DNA of 64,000 bases from Megasphaera cerevisiae DSM 20462 (lineage in GTDB: Bacteria; Bacillota; Negativicutes; Veillonellales; Megasphaeraceae), in assembly GCF_001045675.1 (NCBI RefSeq), contig NZ_LEKT01000007.1, forward strand, positions 1 to 64,000, read 5' to 3'. A program made the position numbers and the translations under genes. The first letter of the stretch is position 1; every line of letters begins with the position of its first letter. Below the pieces are notes generated by a model, which made no database searches, had not been told where the DNA came from, and worked only from the letters and a program-made list of their open reading frames with translations. Below are positions 7,409 to 16,561 of the stretch, piece by piece.

Positions 7409-8389
7409 TCAAAATTTCCCCGTCCCTTCCCGAACAGGAACAACTGGCAGGTCCTGATATTGGCCAGACAAAAATAGCCTTATATAGTGTTCCGCATCAT
7501 TATGTACCTGTTGGTCAGCTTCTACAGAATGAAAGCTGACATTCGGCGTCAGCAGAAATTCCGGCCGGGCAATCATTTTAAGAAGCATCGGACTAGGATG
7601 CTCCATGGACAATACGTCCAGCGCGGCACTGCGGATATGTCCATCATCAACTGCATGATACAGGGAAGCTTCGTCTACCAGGCCGCCGCGGCAGCAATTG
7701 ACAAAGATTGCTCCTTTTTTCATTTGTTCGAACTGTTCATCCTGAAATATGTACTTTGTTGTTTCATCAAGCGGCATGTGCAGAGATACGACGTCACTTG
7801 TTTGGAGAAGTTTATCGAAATCAACGGGTCTGACACGATGTTCCATCATGACTTTTTCGCTCACAAACGGATCGTACGCCTGGATTTTACATCCGAAAGC
7901 CTGCAGTCGGAACGCTACGGCACGTCCTACATGTCCAAAGCCGACAAGACCGATGAGGTTATCACTCACGCGGTGAATCGGCCAGGAAATAGTTCCGTAT
8001 TCCCAGCGGCTGTTACTGCGGATATCGCTCTGATATTCCGGCAGCTGACGGATAAGTGCCAGAATCATGGCACACGTATGATCAGCAATATCATCGACAC
8101 AATAGGATGTGTTGTTGACAACCAGAATACCTTTTTTACTGGCAGCTTCCAAGTCCACGTTTTCCGAACGCGTCGATAAAATAACAATAAGCTTCAAATC
8201 ATCCAGCCGGTCGATAAGCGAACTTGTTAATTTCTCAGATTTACAGATAATAACGTCTGTATCTTTCATGCGGTCGGCCATAATGTCTTCGTTCATTGAC
8301 GAACAATATTCAACGCGTGCCATATCACGCAGCCGCTCTCCAAAATCATCCTCGTCCTGCCGACCTGTTAAAACACTTATGTGGTACAT
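7409..8389 (-). CDS. D-isomer-specific 2-hydroxyacid dehydrogenase family protein with atypical catalytic site
   Basis: 326 residues from ATG 8389 (AAGGGGC upstream). It has the two-domain layout of the family: N-terminal substrate lobe, Rossmann fold with GLVGFGHVGRA (residues 147-157), catalytic Arg234 in CCRGGLVDE and Glu263 in SMEHPSP. At the position of the catalytic His, normally TPH, the sequence is TPNVSFHS, so residue 283 is Asn; a His occurs four residues later at 287. Either the reaction is altered or His287 substitutes. NAD(H)-dependent interconversion of a 2-oxoacid and a D-2-hydroxyacid would be the default. Monocistronic or leading the deacetylase gene. Confidence 0.8.
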   Translation of the reverse strand: MYHISVLTGRQDEDDFGERLRDMARVEYCSSMNEDIMADRMKDTDVIICKSEKLTSSLIDRLDDLKLIVILSTRSENVDLEAASKKGILVVNNTSYCVDDIADHTCAMILALIRQLPEYQSDIRSNSRWEYGTISWPIHRVSDNLIGLVGFGHVGRAVAFRLQAFGCKIQAYDPFVSEKVMMEHRVRPVDFDKLLQTSDVVSLHMPLDETTKYIFQDEQFEQMKKGAIFVNCCRGGLVDEASLYHAVDDGHIRSAALDVLSMEHPSPMLLKMIARPEFLLTPNVSFHSVEADQQVHNDAEHYIRLFLSGQYQDLPVVPVREGTGKF

Positions 8390-8613
8390 ATCACAGCCCC
8401 TTTTCTTTGCTAAAAATTTTCTTCTCTCAGACATAGGCATACAATTAATTATATAACACATATTTCCGCAATTAGCAAGAGAATGCCCGCAGGTTGTCAT
8501 GTTCCTCATTATTTTTTTATCCTGTATATGAAAATAAATCCGGCATGCCTGCCGCCAAAATAAATCGGATTTGGGTGCCGTCCACAACGTACCGCACTGC
8601 TGCTCAAAAGGAA

Positions 8614-8664
8614 AAAGTCTCCTTTCGGCCGACAGTATTATATGCCGTTCAAAAGGAGACTTTG
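8614..8664. terminator. Hairpin terminator after the APC permease gene
   Basis: AAAGTCTCCTTT and AAAGGAGACTTT form a 12-bp stem with a long loop; in the minus direction it is followed by TTTTTCC. It lies just past the permease stop at 8684. Confidence 0.7.
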
Positions 8665-8683
8665 ATAAAAACAGCCTTAGTGA

Positions 8684-10105
8684 TTAATGCATTTCATTGT
8701 CAAAACCCACGGTCTCCGTGACGCTTTCACGATTATGTAAGTGGCTGTGTTTATATCCGTAAAAACCATAAATAAACAGGCCGATAAAGAGCCATGAGAA
8801 AAAGAGCATATGCGTATAAATCGAAAGATTATAGAACAAATATGCACAAAACAGAATACCCAGCGGTGCCAGCACCGGAAGCGCCGGACACCGGAAAGGA
8901 CGGTGCAGATCCGGGTAAGTTTTCCGAAGAACCAACACACCGCTGACGGCGCAGAAAAATGCAAACAACGTCCCGGCGCTGGTCATTTCAGCAATAATAT
9001 CAATAGGCGTAAAGCCGGCCAGCAAGGATACCACAAACCCTACGATATAGGTGACCTTCACAGGTACACCGGATTTTTCATCAATGTCCGAAAATACTGC
9101 TGGCAGCAACCCATCGCGGCTCATGGCATAAAATGCCCGTGTTTGAGAATACATAAGCACCATGACAACCGTAGTCAGACCGCATAACGCGCCCGTTCCC
9201 ACAAGAGCGGATCCAAAATTATACCCGATGGCCCGCAGTACAAAGGTAACCGGTTCCGCGTTATTAAGCGTATAATAAGGCACAACTCCGGTAAGCACCG
9301 CACAGACCGCCACATATAATACAGTACATAAGAGCAGCGATAAAACAATGCCGATCGGCATATCCCGTGCCGGATTTTTTGTTTCTTCCGCTGCTGTTGC
9401 CACACAGTCAAAACCTATATAAGCAAAGAAAATAATAGCTGCCCCAGCGGAGACACCATTCCATCCAAACGGCAGAAAAGGGGTATAATTCATCGTGTCG
9501 ATTTTAGGTCCTGCCAGAAACAAAAACGTAAAAATAACCACAATCTTAATCAGCACAAGCACCCGGTTGACACGCGCACTCTCCCGCATGCCTAAAAGCA
9601 GACAGCCCGTAATAACCCATACAATGACCATGGATGGCAGATTGACAATACCGCCTTCCACCGGCGAGTGCAGAAATATTTCTGGAATCAGAATCCCTCC
9701 CGATTTCAGAAGCCCGGCAAAATACGCTCCCCATCCGACAGAAACAGCCGCACTCCCTATCGTATATTCCATGACCAGACCCCAGCCGACAATCCATGCA
9801 AAAATTTCTCCCAGCGACCCATAGGTATAGGTATATCCGCTGCCGGCAACCGGCAGCTCCGATGCCAGTTCAGAATAGGCTAATGCGACAAATACACACG
9901 TAATCCCAGCCAGGACAAAGGAGAGCATGACTCCGGGGCCGGCATATCGTGCGGCAACCACGCCCGTCAATACAAAAATCCCCGTACCTATCGTCACTCC
10001 CAGTCCCATGACAGTAATATCCAGCGCGGTCAACGTCTTTTTCAGCTTGCTTTTTTCCATGTTTTTTAAATAATCACTAATGGGTTTTCTCCGAAATATG
10101 CTCAT
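8684..10105 (-). CDS. Amino-acid permease (APC superfamily)
   Basis: 473 residues with 12 or more hydrophobic segments; AAAGGAG precedes the ATG. The first helix carries LGVTIGTGIFVLTG, the substrate-binding unwound segment of APC carriers, and helix 6 has GAAIIFFAYIGFDCVATAAEE broken here as the FFAYIGFD motif followed by ETKNPARDMPIGI. This matches the cationic amino-acid/YhdG-like branch, which imports amino acids by proton symport. It stands alone with its own terminator. Substrate is not deducible. Confidence 0.88.
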   Translation of the reverse strand: MSIFRRKPISDYLKNMEKSKLKKTLTALDITVMGLGVTIGTGIFVLTGVVAARYAGPGVMLSFVLAGITCVFVALAYSELASELPVAGSGYTYTYGSLGEIFAWIVGWGLVMEYTIGSAAVSVGWGAYFAGLLKSGGILIPEIFLHSPVEGGIVNLPSMVIVWVITGCLLLGMRESARVNRVLVLIKIVVIFTFLFLAGPKIDTMNYTPFLPFGWNGVSAGAAIIFFAYIGFDCVATAAEETKNPARDMPIGIVLSLLLCTVLYVAVCAVLTGVVPYYTLNNAEPVTFVLRAIGYNFGSALVGTGALCGLTTVVMVLMYSQTRAFYAMSRDGLLPAVFSDIDEKSGVPVKVTYIVGFVVSLLAGFTPIDIIAEMTSAGTLFAFFCAVSGVLVLRKTYPDLHRPFRCPALPVLAPLGILFCAYLFYNLSIYTHMLFFSWLFIGLFIYGFYGYKHSHLHNRESVTETVGFDNEMH

Positions 10106-10490
10106 AATACAACTCCTTTACATACTGACGCACACTGACTTTATTAATCAGTAACTATGTACAGACACCTCCCCAGAGTCCGTACAGAAATAGTCAGACA
10201 GCTTATCTGCCCCATTTCTTTTCAGAGTCCCCCAATTTGCATCGTAACAACATTTTGTTTTATTAATAGAGAGCTAGATCCTCCTTTGGTGTGCCGTGCG
10301 TTTACATTCTCCGTATTTTAATGTCGTTTCTGATAATCAAATTCTCATTCACGTCATTATATCACCTTTTATAAACAAAGTATATACTTCTTTTTTCAAT
10401 ATTTTATTTCGTTATATTTTATTGTGTTTTATCCTTTTTCCTAAAAAAAGGAAGTCTCTTAAACTTTAAAAAAACCTTGTGGTGACAATA
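10106..10490. other. Non-coding stretch upstream of the APC permease
   Basis: About 385 bases without a credible gene. It presumably holds the permease promoter and a 5' leader; several AT-rich boxes are present but none pairs convincingly as -35/-10, and no known riboswitch signature was recognised. Confidence 0.4.
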
Positions 10491-10491
10491 A

Positions 10492-10582
10492 AAAAAGAAG
10501 GATGCCCTCATCTTCCTTTCCAAAGATCTGATCCATTATGAATCAGATCTCCGGAAAAAAGTATAGAACCTTCCTTCTTTTT
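10492..10582 (-). terminator. Nested inverted repeats downstream of tRNA-Ser
   Basis: Outer arms AAAAAGAAGGA (10492-10502) and TCCTTCTTTTT (10572-10582) enclose an inner 9-bp stem AGATCTGAT / ATCAGATCT (10524-10550). On the minus strand the structure lies directly after tRNA-Ser and ends in a T run, so it should terminate that transcript; the double-stem size is unusual for a plain terminator. Confidence 0.6.
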
Positions 10583-10595
10583 CGATTATTTTTTT

Positions 10596-10684
10596 TGGCG
10601 GAAAGGGTGGGATTCGAACCCACGGTACCTTGCGGTATCACTAGTTTTCAAGACTAGCTCCTTAAACCACTCGGACACCTTTCC
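10596..10684 (-). tRNA. tRNA-Ser (anticodon UGA)
   Basis: Minus-strand 89-nt tRNA with encoded CCA. Acceptor GGAAAGG pairs with CCTTTCC, the anticodon loop is CTTGAAA giving UGA, a type II variable arm (TGATACCGCAAGGTACC) follows, and the T-loop is GGTTCGAATCC. The long variable arm and anticodon agree on serine. Confidence 0.95.
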
Positions 10685-10820
10685 ACAACATTGCTATTAT
10701 AGCAGACGGACCTTGTTTTCGTCAAGAAAAGGAATCTGCATTTTTAAAATACTGCCCAGCGTACAATCATATATCGCTTAGAACGAAGTGTACCCAGCAC
10801 GGTTTTTCTGCTGAAAACGT

Positions 10821-11927
10821 CTACCCCTGCCGCTCCCGCTTATGAGAAAAATGCGGTGAATCTCCCCACTGCCCCAATCCCACCGTATCACCAACGGAGG
10901 CTACGCGGGCACTAAGACAGTCTTTGCATTGTTCCGGCCGTTCATCCACACAGGGCTTATTATCATATAACAAATACTGAGAGCGAAATTTGGGTACTGT
11001 AACAATAGGCATGAGAACGTTAGCACCTGCCTTTAGTCCCAGTTCTCGTCCCAAAGGATGGAGCGCCTGGAGGGCCGTTGTCGACGCGATATTGACATCC
11101 GGCAGAAAAATCCGGGTCACCGCAATCATTTTCAGCCCCAGCTGCAGACGGCGCAGCTTCTCTTGATCCGAATCCAGCCCCCGGAGCATGACATCTACAC
11201 CAACCGGTGTATGATGATGCACAACATAAGGACCCATTCCAATCATGTCGATATCCATATCCCGGTAAAACAAAATATCATCGGCTAGATCAGCGGCAGT
11301 TTGCCCCGGCAGCCCTATCATATCTCCGGTTCCTACCTGATAGCCAACCGCCCGCAATGCATCCAGGCATTGCTTGCGAACAGCCCAGCGGTGATGCCCA
11401 TCCTGCGGGTGCAGCGTGGCATACAGGCTGGGATTACTCGTTTCAATGCGCAGTAAATAACGATGTGCTCCGGCGGCAAACCAGCGTCGGTATGTGTCCT
11501 CTGTCTGTTCGCCTACGCAGAGCGTGATCCCCAGCTTCCCGCCGCTCAGCTGTTTGATATCCCGCACCAACGCTTCTATATACTCAATAAATTCCCTATC
11601 CTGCCGTTCTCCCGACTGCAGCGTCAGCGACCCGTAATGGTTATCATAGGACCACCTTGCCATTGCCAGAATATCGTCCCGGGCGGTGTCGAAGCGTTCC
11701 ACTTCTTCATTATCTCTGCGAATACCGCAATACCGGCAGTTTTTGATGCACCGGTTGGAAAACTCGATGAGACCGCGGTAATACACGACACGGCCCACAT
11801 TTGCTGCTTTTACAGCATAGGCCGCATCGTAAAGTGCCTGCAGCTCGTCGGGATCGGTAATACAAAGCAGCGCGATCAAGTCATTTCTATCCAGTTCTTT
11901 TTTATGTAATATATCTGCCAACACCAT
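10821..11927 (-). CDS. hydE: [FeFe]-hydrogenase H-cluster maturase, radical SAM HydE
   Basis: 368 residues. HydE is a radical SAM enzyme that helps build the dithiomethylamine/di-iron part of the H-cluster. The site GLIEFSNRCIKNCRYCGIR (shown in part: RCIKNCRYCG) carries the CxxxCxxC ligands of the SAM cluster, LTLQSGE and LRIETSNP are barrel motifs, and the C-terminal CVDERPEQCKDC has the CX7CX2C spacing of the auxiliary cluster seen in some HydE proteins. IEFSN distinguishes it from BioB and HydG. hydF and hydG are not in the window. The gene is preceded by AGGA and the start ATG at 11927. It implies that the organism makes an FeFe hydrogenase. Confidence 0.88.
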   Translation of the reverse strand: MVLADILHKKELDRNDLIALLCITDPDELQALYDAAYAVKAANVGRVVYYRGLIEFSNRCIKNCRYCGIRRDNEEVERFDTARDDILAMARWSYDNHYGSLTLQSGERQDREFIEYIEALVRDIKQLSGGKLGITLCVGEQTEDTYRRWFAAGAHRYLLRIETSNPSLYATLHPQDGHHRWAVRKQCLDALRAVGYQVGTGDMIGLPGQTAADLADDILFYRDMDIDMIGMGPYVVHHHTPVGVDVMLRGLDSDQEKLRRLQLGLKMIAVTRIFLPDVNIASTTALQALHPLGRELGLKAGANVLMPIVTVPKFRSQYLLYDNKPCVDERPEQCKDCLSARVASVGDTVGLGQWGDSPHFSHKRERQG

Positions 11928-11998
11928 CGCGGTCTGTCCTTTCTTTTATACTCAATATATATTGATCATAATATGATTTGGCTTTTTTTGCAAGAAAA

Positions 11999-12041
11999 GA
12001 GGCCGTATCCTCTGAAAAACACATTTCGGATACGACCCGGA
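11999..12041 (-). terminator. Terminator after the uracil permease gene
   Basis: Minus-strand GTCGTATCC pairs with GGATACGGC around a loop of about 20 bases, followed by TCTTTTCTT. It closes the trmB-ftsW-permease operon. Confidence 0.7.
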
Positions 12042-12055
12042 TCATTATATATTGT

Positions 12056-13324
12056 TTAGTTTTCATTTGCCCAATGAATTTTTTGAAACACCAGAAAAAC
12101 CAGGCTCAATACCATGGCAACCACGGTAGCCAGCCCCATTCCCTTGAGCTGTACCGGTCCCAGCACAATGGTAGCTCCGCTCAGGCCGGAAATCATTGTC
12201 ACAGCCGTGAGGATAAGGTTTTTAGAACGTGTATAGTCCACTTTCTTTTCGACCAGCATGCGAAACCCTGAAGCCGCAATAAAGCCAAATAAGAGAATGC
12301 AGACACCTCCCATGACAGGCGTTGGAATCCCATGAATTAACGCAGCAATTTTACCGACAAAGGAAAATATAATGGCAAAAACAGCGGCACCGCCAATAAC
12401 CCAGGTGCTGTATACGCCAGTAATAGCCATAACGCCCATATTTTCACCGTACGTCGTATTAGGGGTAGAACCGACAAAGCCAGAAATAACGTTGGACAAC
12501 CCGTCAGCAAACAGCGAGCGATGCAAACCCGGATCCTTAATCAAATTACGTCCCACAATATCACTGGTAACAAACAAATGGCCCAGATGTTCTGCAAAAA
12601 CAACAAACAGAGCCGGCATGATCATCATAATCGCACTGATATTAAACTCTGGTTTGTAAAAGGTGGGAACTGCAAGCCACGGAGTTTCCTGTACATGCGT
12701 CAAATCTACGACTCCCATGATATAGGATAGAATATATCCTGATACGACACCGATCAAAATCGGGATAATTCCAATAAAACCGCGCCCCAGAATGGTCGCC
12801 AAAATGGTCACAACCAACGTAAAAGTAGATATAATGACAGCCGTTTCATTTGGCATTCCCTGCGCATCACCGATATAGCCGGACATACTCATCGCCAGCG
12901 GAGCTAATTCCAAACCAATAATCGCGACGATAGATCCCATAGCCGCCGGCGGAAACAAAACATCAATCCATTGGGTGCCCAATTTATCGACAATAACTGC
13001 CAAAATCATGAAAGAAATCCCAAAAACAATAAATCCTCCCTGGGCATCGCCGTACGACATACCCGGGGTGGCACATACGGCCAGAACCGGAGAAATAAAA
13101 GCAAAGCTCGAGCCCAAATAAGCTGGCAGTCGCCATTTACAAATAGTCAGATACAGCAGCGTTCCGACACCATTCATAAATAAAGCCGTCGCCGGATCGA
13201 CATGAAGCAAAAACGGAACGAGAACCGTCGAACCAAACATGGCAAATAGATGCTGCAGGCTCAAGGGTATAGTGGGTAATAAAGGCAGTCGTTCTTCTAC
13301 ATGGATAATTCTTCTCTGTTCCAT
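12056..13324 (-). CDS. Uracil/xanthine permease family transporter (NCS2)
   Basis: 422 residues from ATG 13324 with GGAGG upstream. NCS2 nucleobase:proton symporter: N-terminal LSLQHLFAMFGSTVLVPFL, helix-3 PAYLGSSFAFISPV, the substrate-binding motif FVVFAEHLGHLFVTSDIVGRN (FAEHLGH core with Glu) and GSTPNTTYGENMGVMA, which carries the second conserved Glu. These fit the UraA/PyrP group that imports uracil. The gene follows the FtsW/RodA-family gene by 23 bases and may be read through from it. Xanthine specificity is less likely but not excluded. Confidence 0.9.
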   Translation of the reverse strand: MEQRRIIHVEERLPLLPTIPLSLQHLFAMFGSTVLVPFLLHVDPATALFMNGVGTLLYLTICKWRLPAYLGSSFAFISPVLAVCATPGMSYGDAQGGFIVFGISFMILAVIVDKLGTQWIDVLFPPAAMGSIVAIIGLELAPLAMSMSGYIGDAQGMPNETAVIISTFTLVVTILATILGRGFIGIIPILIGVVSGYILSYIMGVVDLTHVQETPWLAVPTFYKPEFNISAIMMIMPALFVVFAEHLGHLFVTSDIVGRNLIKDPGLHRSLFADGLSNVISGFVGSTPNTTYGENMGVMAITGVYSTWVIGGAAVFAIIFSFVGKIAALIHGIPTPVMGGVCILLFGFIAASGFRMLVEKKVDYTRSKNLILTAVTMISGLSGATIVLGPVQLKGMGLATVVAMVLSLVFLVFQKIHWANEN

Positions 13325-13347
13325 TGCAAACCTCCGATAGATCAAAT

Positions 13348-14586
13348 TTACGATAAGGGGAACCGGCTTCGTGTTTCTTCCTTCATGGATCGCACCTGCG
13401 GCGGCGGGCCCATGATAGATTGATGCAGCATTTCTTTATAATTGCACCTGCAAATATTCAGAAGCAACGCCGCGGCCATCATATTGACAATCAAGGATGT
13501 ACCGCCATAGCTGATAAAAGGAAGTGGCACCCCGACAACCGGAAGCAGGCCGCTGACCATTCCGATATTGATAAATCCCTGTCCGCCAAAATACAGGGTA
13601 ATCCCTAACGCAGTAAACATGCCGAATTTATTACGGCAGTTCCAGGCCGTCACTGCGCCAAAATAAATAATAACGCAAAACAATACCAGCATAAGCACAG
13701 TTCCCCGCAAGCCCCATTCCTGAGCTAAAATCGCAAAAGCAAAGTCCGTATGTGCTTCAGGCAGGTAACTGAATTTACTGATCCCTTCGCCTACTCCCTG
13801 TCCCATAATACCGCCGGAACCGATTGCGATCAAACTTTGTATGGTCTGATATCCCAGTGTCTTTTCATACGACCATGGATCCAGCCAGGCAATAATGCGA
13901 TCCCGCCGGTAGGGTGCGGACATAACACTGAGAACTGCGACAACTGCCATCAGCAAAATAGGTATTTTTACTTTAGAAACATGGGCACCGCTGACAATAA
14001 GCATAACAACAGGAATAATAAAAATGACAATCGCCGTGCCGGCATCCGGCTGAATTCCTACCAGTAAGGCCATCAGTCCCGGTGCCCACAGCGTCACATG
14101 CGGCAAAAAGGGCAGTTGCTTCAGCCAAGATGCATTTTTATCCCGGCTCAGCCGATGAAAAAATTCAATTTTTTTATGGCGTTCCAGACACGGCGCTAAA
14201 TACGCCGCCGTATATAGTATCCCGGTTAATTTAGCCAGTTCCGAGGGCTGAAAGGTAAAGCCGGCCACACCGACCCATCGTCTGGCCCCATTGACGACGA
14301 CTCCGGCAGCCAAAACGGCAATAAGCAAAATGACTGTAAAAATCACCAGCTTCATAACATGCTTTTTCCAAAAGGTGTACTCGCATTTATAGATTAGCAT
14401 ACCGGGAATCAGGCCGACGAGAAACAAGCCTGCCTGCCGTATTAAATGGCTGTACGCATTGCCCGTCGCTCCATCAGCCACGAAGGTAGAGCTGAATACA
14501 TTGGCCGTTCCAATGGCAATGAGAAAGGCAAACGCTGTCAACAGCGCCCAGTAGGTCTTGCGCATTTCTTTAGTCTTGTCGTTCAT
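13348..14586 (-). CDS. FtsW/RodA/SpoVE family peptidoglycan glycosyltransferase
   Basis: 412 residues from ATG 14586, which has AGGGGG upstream and overlaps the trmB tail by 17 bases. SEDS-family polytopic membrane protein that polymerises lipid II. Motifs seen are WVGVAGFTFQPSELAKL (FQPSE core), LVGIQPDAGTAIVIF with the conserved Asp-containing QPD, DPWSYEKTLGYQTIQSL, the loop GVGEGISKFSYLPEAHTDFAFA and the C-terminal LPFISYGGTSLI. The last two features lean to FtsW over RodA, but without fts or rod neighbours I leave the symbol open. Confidence 0.88.
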   Translation of the reverse strand: MNDKTKEMRKTYWALLTAFAFLIAIGTANVFSSTFVADGATGNAYSHLIRQAGLFLVGLIPGMLIYKCEYTFWKKHVMKLVIFTVILLIAVLAAGVVVNGARRWVGVAGFTFQPSELAKLTGILYTAAYLAPCLERHKKIEFFHRLSRDKNASWLKQLPFLPHVTLWAPGLMALLVGIQPDAGTAIVIFIIPVVMLIVSGAHVSKVKIPILLMAVVAVLSVMSAPYRRDRIIAWLDPWSYEKTLGYQTIQSLIAIGSGGIMGQGVGEGISKFSYLPEAHTDFAFAILAQEWGLRGTVLMLVLFCVIIYFGAVTAWNCRNKFGMFTALGITLYFGGQGFINIGMVSGLLPVVGVPLPFISYGGTSLIVNMMAAALLLNICRCNYKEMLHQSIMGPPPQVRSMKEETRSRFPLS

Positions 14587-15244
14587 GAGCCATTCCCCCT
14601 GCAGGACGGGCTGCCGCACAGTGAAAAATAGGCTGTCCCTTGGCACTGAATTTAGCCTCATACTCTGTCATAGCTTCATTGGCAACATCACTGTGGTGGA
14701 GGTCATAGGTCACATCGGAAATATCCCACTGACGCTCCTCCAGTTCTTCCAGGGTAAAGTCAAACAAGCCGGCGTTATCGGATTTGAAATCAATGCGGCC
14801 GCCTTCAGCCAGAAGCACGGCGTATCGGTCCAGAAAATTCCGGTACGTCAGGCGCCGTTTGGCATGGCGTTTTTTAGGCCAGGGATCGCAGAAATTGATA
14901 AAAAACCGGTTCACCTCAGCAGGCGCGAAAATATCCTCCAGCCGTCCCACGTCAAAGCGCAGGAGATGAACATTGTTTAAACTCCGTTCGGCACATTTCT
15001 TACCCGCATAATACAGGACGCCGATCTGAATCTCTATGCCGATAAAATTGACGCCGCCATGGATTTCCGCCATCTGGGAAATAAAATTCCCCTTACCGGT
15101 GCCCAATTCCACCCACAAGGGAGCGTTGGGATTGGCAAAAAGACTGTGCCATTTTCCTTTACAGGCCTCGCAGCCCGTCAAATGGACGAAAGAATCGTAT
15201 TCTCTAATCGCCTCGTCAATCCAAGGTTTTCTCCGTAACCGCAT
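14570..15244 (-). CDS. trmB: tRNA (guanine-46-N7)-methyltransferase
   Basis: 224 residues. SAM-dependent enzyme that makes m7G46 in tRNA. The SAM motif is VELGTGKGNFISQMA, followed by NFIGIEIQ; the family-specific NFCDPWPKKRHAKRRL and the C-terminal ANEAMTEYEAKFSAKGQPI are unmistakable. AGGAGG precedes ATG 15244. It leads the operon with the FtsW/RodA and uracil permease genes and is read from a strong promoter 60-100 bases upstream with a terminator-like hairpin in the leader. Confidence 0.94.
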   Translation of the reverse strand: MRLRRKPWIDEAIREYDSFVHLTGCEACKGKWHSLFANPNAPLWVELGTGKGNFISQMAEIHGGVNFIGIEIQIGVLYYAGKKCAERSLNNVHLLRFDVGRLEDIFAPAEVNRFFINFCDPWPKKRHAKRRLTYRNFLDRYAVLLAEGGRIDFKSDNAGLFDFTLEELEERQWDISDVTYDLHHSDVANEAMTEYEAKFSAKGQPIFHCAAARPAGGMAHERQD

Positions 15245-15265
15245 GGTGTACCTCCTTCTGCCTTC

Positions 15266-15297
15266 TAAAAAATAAGCTGATTCCCTGCGAAATCAGC
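15266..15297 (-). terminator. Terminator-like hairpin in the trmB leader
   Basis: GCTGATT and AATCAGC form a 7-bp stem with an eight-base loop, followed on the minus strand by TTATTTTTT and then the trmB ribosome site. The hairpin starts only about ten bases after the predicted start site, so it is an attenuator candidate. Confidence 0.6.
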
Positions 15298-15313
15298 CTG
15301 TGACACTTGTATT

Positions 15314-15342
15314 ATTATAGAAAATATGCGGGAACGTGTCAA
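15314..15342 (-). promoter_or_regulatory. Sigma-A-type promoter for trmB
   Basis: Minus strand TTGACA (15342-15337), 17-base spacer, TATAAT (15319-15314): a perfect consensus promoter firing toward trmB. Confidence 0.88.
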
Positions 15343-15354
15343 TGTACTCCGGAT

Positions 15355-15383
15355 TTGAAAATTCATAAAAAATCGCCTACAAT
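15355..15383 (+). promoter_or_regulatory. Sigma-A-type promoter for the dipeptide epimerase gene
   Basis: TTGAAA (15355-15360), 17-base spacer, TACAAT (15378-15383), divergent from the trmB promoter and about 40 bases upstream of the chosen start codon. Confidence 0.85.
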
Positions 15384-15422
15384 ACTATATATTACTATTT
15401 AATGAAAGCACAGGTGATACAG

Positions 15423-16514
15423 ATGAAAATAACCGGCATTTCAATCGGCAAGCTTATCATTCCTTTAAAGCGTCCTTTCAAGACAGCGCTGCGTCAGGTA
15501 ACCACGGCAGAAGATATCGTCATAAAAGTTCATACTGACGAAGGAATCACCGGCTTGGGCAGTGCACCGGCAACAGTAGTCATTACCGGCGACAGCCATA
15601 AGTCCGCAGCCGAAGCTATCCAAAACACTATCCTTCCGGCCATTATCGGCATGGACATCGATCATCGCGAAACGATCCTCCAACGCATCCAAATGTCAAT
15701 GGTACACAATACATCAGCCAAAGCCGCAGTGGATATAGCTGTCCACGACTTGTTCGGCAAGCACTACGGCTTGCCATTATACCGTTTTTTCGGAGGTAAG
15801 AGTCAGTGCATTCCTTCTGATCTGACTATCAGCATCAACGAGCCAAATGAAATGGCCGCAGATGCCCGCTGTGCCATCGACGCAGGGTACCATTGTCTCA
15901 AACTTAAAGTCGGCATAGACGCCACCCGGGACCTGACCCGCATCCGGGCCGTCCGTCAAGCCGTGGGTCCTCGTGTTGCCCTGCGTCTCGATGCCAACCA
16001 GGGTTGGTCTGCCAAAGAGGCCGTGCGCACGATTCGGACATTAGAAGACGCAGGCCTTGATATTGAACTCATCGAACAACCTGTATCGGCTTATGACCTG
16101 GATGGCTTAAAATGGGTAACCGATCATGTTACGACAGCGATCATGGCCGACGAATCGGCATTTAGCCCGCACGATGTCTTCCGACTGGTATCCATGCGGG
16201 CCTGCGATCTCATCAACATCAAGCTCATGAAAGCCGGCGGCCTCGGCCCAGCTGCACAAATCGCCGCACTGGCTGCCGCGTCCGGCATCGAATGCATGAT
16301 GGGCTGCATGCTGGAAAGTAAAATTGGCATCACCGCTGCCGCCAGCCTGTCAGCGGGAGTATCTGTCATCACGAAAAACGACCTGGACGCTGCCGACCTC
16401 ATGACCGGCGATCCCATTTCCGGCGGTATTTGTTATGAAAAAGATACTCTCATCCTCCCCAATGCGCCGGGGCTTGGCATCACCGACGTAAAAGGATGGC
16501 AGGAAATCCTTTAA
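15423..16514 (+). CDS. Dipeptide epimerase (L-Ala-D/L-Glu epimerase group of the enolase superfamily)
   Basis: 363 residues. ATG 15423 is chosen for its AGGTGA site; the upstream ATG at 15402 has none. Muconate-lactonising subgroup: the acid-base Lys pair in CLKLKVG, metal ligands in LRLDANQGW, ELIEQPV and IMADESA, then NIKLMKAGG and the C-terminal MLESKIG with DLDAADL. The DxD near the end (NDLDAADLM) is the feature that binds the dipeptide amino group in Ala-Glu epimerases. Likely role is recycling of murein peptide L-Ala-D-Glu. Single gene with its own promoter; no peptidase gene beside it. Confidence 0.85.
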   Translation: MKITGISIGKLIIPLKRPFKTALRQVTTAEDIVIKVHTDEGITGLGSAPATVVITGDSHKSAAEAIQNTILPAIIGMDIDHRETILQRIQMSMVHNTSAKAAVDIAVHDLFGKHYGLPLYRFFGGKSQCIPSDLTISINEPNEMAADARCAIDAGYHCLKLKVGIDATRDLTRIRAVRQAVGPRVALRLDANQGWSAKEAVRTIRTLEDAGLDIELIEQPVSAYDLDGLKWVTDHVTTAIMADESAFSPHDVFRLVSMRACDLINIKLMKAGGLGPAAQIAALAAASGIECMMGCMLESKIGITAAASLSAGVSVITKNDLDAADLMTGDPISGGICYEKDTLILPNAPGLGITDVKGWQEIL

Positions 16515-16561
16515 AATAATTTTCTCTGGAGACAGCACGCCATGGCCTATACGGTCTTTTT

